Of a stretch of DNA of 64,000 nt, positions 61,454 to 64,000 are shown in pieces (within the stretch, counting starts at the first letter, position 1; every line of letters starts with the position of its first letter). The DNA is from Pseudoruegeria aquimaris (lineage in GTDB: Bacteria > Pseudomonadota > Alphaproteobacteria > Rhodobacterales > Rhodobacteraceae): assembly GCF_900172235.1 (NCBI RefSeq), contig NZ_FWFQ01000002.1:1-64000 (forward strand), in the 5' to 3' direction. The translations under genes and the position numbers were made by a program. Below the pieces are notes generated by a model. It saw only the letters and a list, made by a program, of their open reading frames with translations, did not search any database and was not told where the DNA came from.

Positions 61454-61828
61454 TCACTCAGGTTGCCAGGCTTCGTAATCCTTGCGTTCCACCGGCTGCG
61501 CGCGGCGCAGGGAGCCGGGAGGCGCATAGGCCAGGGCGGAGCCGGTGAGGTTTTCCTTGTGCGGCTTTTCCCACGGCTTGTGGGCCAGCGGCTTGGCGGT
61601 GGGCGGCTCGTCCCAGGTGAAATGCAGCCAGCCGTGCCAGTCCGGGGAGATGCGCGAGGCCTCGACTTCGCCGTTGTAGACGACCCAGCGGCGCTTGCCG
61701 TCGCGGGTTTCGTAGAAGACGTTGCCCTGCTCGTCTTCGCCGACCTTCACCCCTTTGCGGGCCGTGAAGATCTGCGTGCCCAGGGTGGAGCCATTCCACC
61801 AGGTGAGAAGACGAAGAAGAAAGTTCAT
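61454..61828 (-). CDS. Complex I accessory subunit (NDUFA12 family)
   Basis: The 124-residue protein has the NDUFA12 pattern: [46 protein letters not shown], and a Pro/Lys-rich tail ([18 protein letters not shown]). It is a supernumerary subunit of alphaproteobacterial NADH dehydrogenase, shared with mitochondria. It precedes mlaD with an overlap or a few bases. Confidence 0.93.
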   Translation of the reverse strand: MNFLLRLLTWWNGSTLGTQIFTARKGVKVGEDEQGNVFYETRDGKRRWVVYNGEVEASRISPDWHGWLHFTWDEPPTAKPLAHKPWEKPHKENLTGSALAYAPPGSLRRAQPVERKDYEAWQPE

Positions 61829-62013
61829 GGCACCCTCCGGTTTCCTTCCCTTTCATATGACCGATGTGAGGCGCAACGTCCAGTGGCCCGTGCGGGGCGC
61901 GGCGCTGCGCCGCCGCCCTGCCCCAAACCTTGCGGCGAAGCCCTTGAAAGAATTCTCTTTGCCGGGCGGGCGCCTTCCCCCACTATGGGGCCATGACCTG
62001 AAGGAGGCAGAGC

Positions 62014-62283
62014 ATGCTCTATGCTGTTTTCGTCCTGCTGATCGTCGGCTTCCCGGCCGGCTACGGCGCCTTTGCCCTGACGCATTCGCGCGAACCGAAG
62101 GAGCGGGAGCTCGGCGGCTTCCTGCTGCTCTACGCGCTGGCGCTTGCGGGCGGATATTTCTTCTTCCTGCCCGAAGGCAAGACGATGGGCGCGCGCCACA
62201 CCTTCAACGTGCCGGTTGTGATCGGCCTGAGCCTCGCCGTGGGCTTCCTGACCGGCCTCTACAAGAACCTGCGTCGCCGCTGA
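62014..62283 (+). CDS. Small three-helix membrane protein
   Basis: This 89-residue protein has three hydrophobic segments (residues 2-22, 35-52, 65-83) with a basic end KNLRRR. An AGGAGGC site lies about 6 bases before the ATG. No family was recognised; the function is unknown. It ends 111 bases from the convergent clpX. Confidence 0.65.
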   Translation: MLYAVFVLLIVGFPAGYGAFALTHSREPKERELGGFLLLYALALAGGYFFFLPEGKTMGARHTFNVPVVIGLSLAVGFLTGLYKNLRRR

Positions 62284-62342
62284 ACCTCGCGCCCCTGCCC
62301 TGCCCGCCCCGGATGCCGGCCGGACGCGGCAAGCGGACATGG

Positions 62343-62364
62343 AAAAGGCGGGGAAATCCCCGCC
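62343..62364 (-). terminator. Rho-independent terminator of clpX
   Basis: On the minus strand GGCGGGG pairs with CCCCGCC around a 4-base loop, followed by TTTT. It lies 30 bases after the clpX stop. Confidence 0.82.
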
Positions 62365-62394
62365 CTGCCCGTAACTTCAGCCTTGCCGCGCGGC

Positions 62395-63660
62395 TCAGCT
62401 CGCGCTGGCTTCCTCGCCCTTTTCCGGCTCGTAGAAGGCCAGAAGCGGCGCCGCGTCGCTGGTGACGGCCTCTTCGTTGACGACGACCTTCTCCACGTTC
62501 TTCATGCTCGGAAGTTCGAACATCGTGTCGAGCAGGATGTCTTCCATGATGGAGCGCAGGCCGCGCGCGCCGGTCTTGCGCTCGATGGCGCGCTTGGCGA
62601 TGGCGCGCAGGGCGTCGTCGGTGAAGGTCAGCTCGGCGTCTTCCAGCTCGAACAGGCGCTGGTATTGCTTCACCAGCGCGTTCTTCGGCGCGGTCAGGAT
62701 GGTGACGAGCGCGTCCTCGTCCAGGTCTTCCAGAGTGGCGATCACCGGCAGACGGCCCACGAACTCGGGGATCAGGCCGAATTTCAGCAGATCCTCCGGC
62801 TCCAGATCCTTGAAGTGCTCGCCGATCGTCTTCTGGCTCTCGTCGCGCACGTCGGCACCGAAGCCCATCGCCGAGCCCTTGCCGCGCTGCGCGATGATCT
62901 TGTCGAGCCCTGCGAAGGCGCCGCCGCAGATGAACAGGATGTTGGTGGTGTCCACCTGCAGGAATTCCTGCTGCGGGTGCTTGCGGCCGCCCTGCGGCGG
63001 CACGGAGGCCACGGTGCCCTCCATGATCTTCAGAAGCGCCTGCTGCACGCCCTCGCCCGAAACGTCGCGGGTGATCGAGGGGTTGTCGGACTTGCGGGTG
63101 ATCTTGTCCACCTCGTCGATGTAGACGATGCCGCGCTGCGCCCGCTCCACGTTGTATTCGGAGGCCTGGAGCAGCTTGAGGATGATGTTCTCCACGTCTT
63201 CGCCCACGTAGCCGGCTTCGGTCAGCGTGGTGGCGTCGGCCATGGTGAAGGGCACGTCCAGGATGCGCGCCAGCGTCTGGGCCAGCAGCGTCTTGCCGCA
63301 GCCGGTGGGGCCGATCAGCAGGATGTTGGACTTCGCCAGCTCGATCTCGGATTTCCCGGCGTGGTTCAGACGCTTGTAATGGTTGTGCACGGCCACGGAG
63401 AGCACGCGCTTGGCGTGGGCCTGGCCGATGACGTAATCATCGAGCACATCGCAGATCTCCTTCGGGGTGGGCACGCCGTCGGTGGCTTTCAGGCCTGCCG
63501 ATTTCGTCTCCTCGCGAATGATATCCATGCACAGCTCGACGCATTCATCGCAGATGAACACCGTCGGGCCCGCGATCAGCTTGCGCACCTCGTGCTGGCT
63601 CTTTCCGCAGAAAGAGCAGTAAAGGGTGTTCTTGCCGTCGCCGCTTGCGTTGTTCGCCAT
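62395..63660 (-). CDS. clpX: ATP-dependent Clp protease ATPase subunit ClpX
   Basis: The 421-residue AAA+ unfoldase feeds ClpP. It has the N-terminal zinc-binding domain ([13 protein letters not shown]...CDECVELC), Walker [16 protein letters not shown] near residue 116, Walker [11 protein letters not shown], the pore loop region GYVGED and C-terminal sensor block [13 protein letters not shown]. Length is canonical. clpP lies 147 bases upstream on the same strand. Confidence 0.97.
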   Translation of the reverse strand: MANNASGDGKNTLYCSFCGKSQHEVRKLIAGPTVFICDECVELCMDIIREETKSAGLKATDGVPTPKEICDVLDDYVIGQAHAKRVLSVAVHNHYKRLNHAGKSEIELAKSNILLIGPTGCGKTLLAQTLARILDVPFTMADATTLTEAGYVGEDVENIILKLLQASEYNVERAQRGIVYIDEVDKITRKSDNPSITRDVSGEGVQQALLKIMEGTVASVPPQGGRKHPQQEFLQVDTTNILFICGGAFAGLDKIIAQRGKGSAMGFGADVRDESQKTIGEHFKDLEPEDLLKFGLIPEFVGRLPVIATLEDLDEDALVTILTAPKNALVKQYQRLFELEDAELTFTDDALRAIAKRAIERKTGARGLRSIMEDILLDTMFELPSMKNVEKVVVNEEAVTSDAAPLLAFYEPEKGEEASAS

Positions 63661-63807
63661 GTGCTATCCTCTGGGCCCGCTGGCCCCTTGATGCGCCCGC
63701 TTGGGAGCGTTCCGTCGTCTCTTGCGCTCAACAGTAGGCCAGCGCCCGGGTATCCACAACGGCAAAAACGCACCCTTTCGAGGCGCTTTTGCCGCCGCGA
63801 TTCATGA

Positions 63808-64000
63808 TCAGGAGTCGTCGTCCTTCACGCGGTTTTCGACGATCTCGTCGATCAGGCCCCACTCCTTGGCTTCCTCGGCCGACATGAAGTTGTCGCGCTC
63901 CAGAGCGTCTTCCACGGCCTTCAGTTTCTGGCCGGTGTGCTTCACGTAGATGCCGTTGAGGCGATCCTTCAGCTTCTGGGTCTCGCGGGCGTGGATCATG
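63808..64000 (-). CDS. clpP: ClpP protease subunit, C-terminal part (cut by window edge)
   Basis: About 64 residues of the C-terminus are present; the gene continues beyond 64000. The visible part has the C-terminal ClpP pattern [16 protein letters not shown]...[19 protein letters not shown]. The catalytic Ser, His and Asp lie in the part not shown. It precedes clpX in the usual order. Confidence 0.93.
   Translation of the reverse strand, partial: MIHARETQKLKDRLNGIYVKHTGQKLKAVEDALERDNFMSAEEAKEWGLIDEIVENRVKDDDS

Overview
This window is GC-rich chromosome from an alphaproteobacterium, most probably Rhodobacterales (roseobacter/rhodobacter group). The evidence is the set of families present (Hint-domain protein, RTX protein, GapR/DUF2312, DUF2155, NDUFA12-type complex I subunit, PmpAB-BLH, RutR-linked PreTA) and the typical order accBC-aat-DUF2155-mlaD-NDUFA12 followed by clpX-clpP. 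No rRNA or CRISPR array was seen.

Layout. 1-308: IS5-like transposase tail and a short remnant. 316-4426: five tightly packed genes for two sulfotransferases, a GSCFA protein and two SGNH-like paralogues, probably surface-glycan decoration. 4438-7428: copper efflux (cueR, copA) with a clear CueR-type promoter. 7595-12855: lipoprotein, L,D-transpeptidase, a large TPR/glycosyltransferase-like protein and a Hint-domain protein. 13227-20478: a 7.25-kb mobile element in the 3' end of tRNA-Thr(UGU), bounded by 17-bp direct repeats, with a tyrosine integrase, a small serine recombinase, an HNH endonuclease and five unrecognised or barely recognised genes. It is the most novel part of the window. 20593-30201: iron-type permease, small housekeeping genes, gapR, gnd, a catalytically degenerate FadB-like protein, a DksA/TraR protein, and a pmpA-pmpB-blh sulfur operon behind a palindromic operator.

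30422-42812 reads as an acetate or short-chain-acid module. A symporter-histidine kinase (CrbS-like), a small membrane protein, a single-domain response regulator and a RamB/ScfR-type regulator diverge from a branched-chain-amino-acid-type ABC transporter that runs into acetyl-CoA synthetase. 42835-44634 is an RTX protein. 44783-57657 is a complete reductive pyrimidine catabolism locus: ABC importer, cupin, dihydropyrimidinase, beta-ureidopropionase-type amidohydrolase, ACT-domain protein, omega-aminotransferase, RutR-like repressor, PreA and PreT. Two RutR-type boxes are visible, one of them a perfect palindrome. The remainder (57967-64000) is core: accB, accC, aat, DUF2155, mlaD, a complex I accessory subunit, clpX and the 3' end of clpP.

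Many long open frames antisense to real genes are GC-driven shadows and are left out. Calls rest on reading motifs and family architecture by eye; no database search was run.
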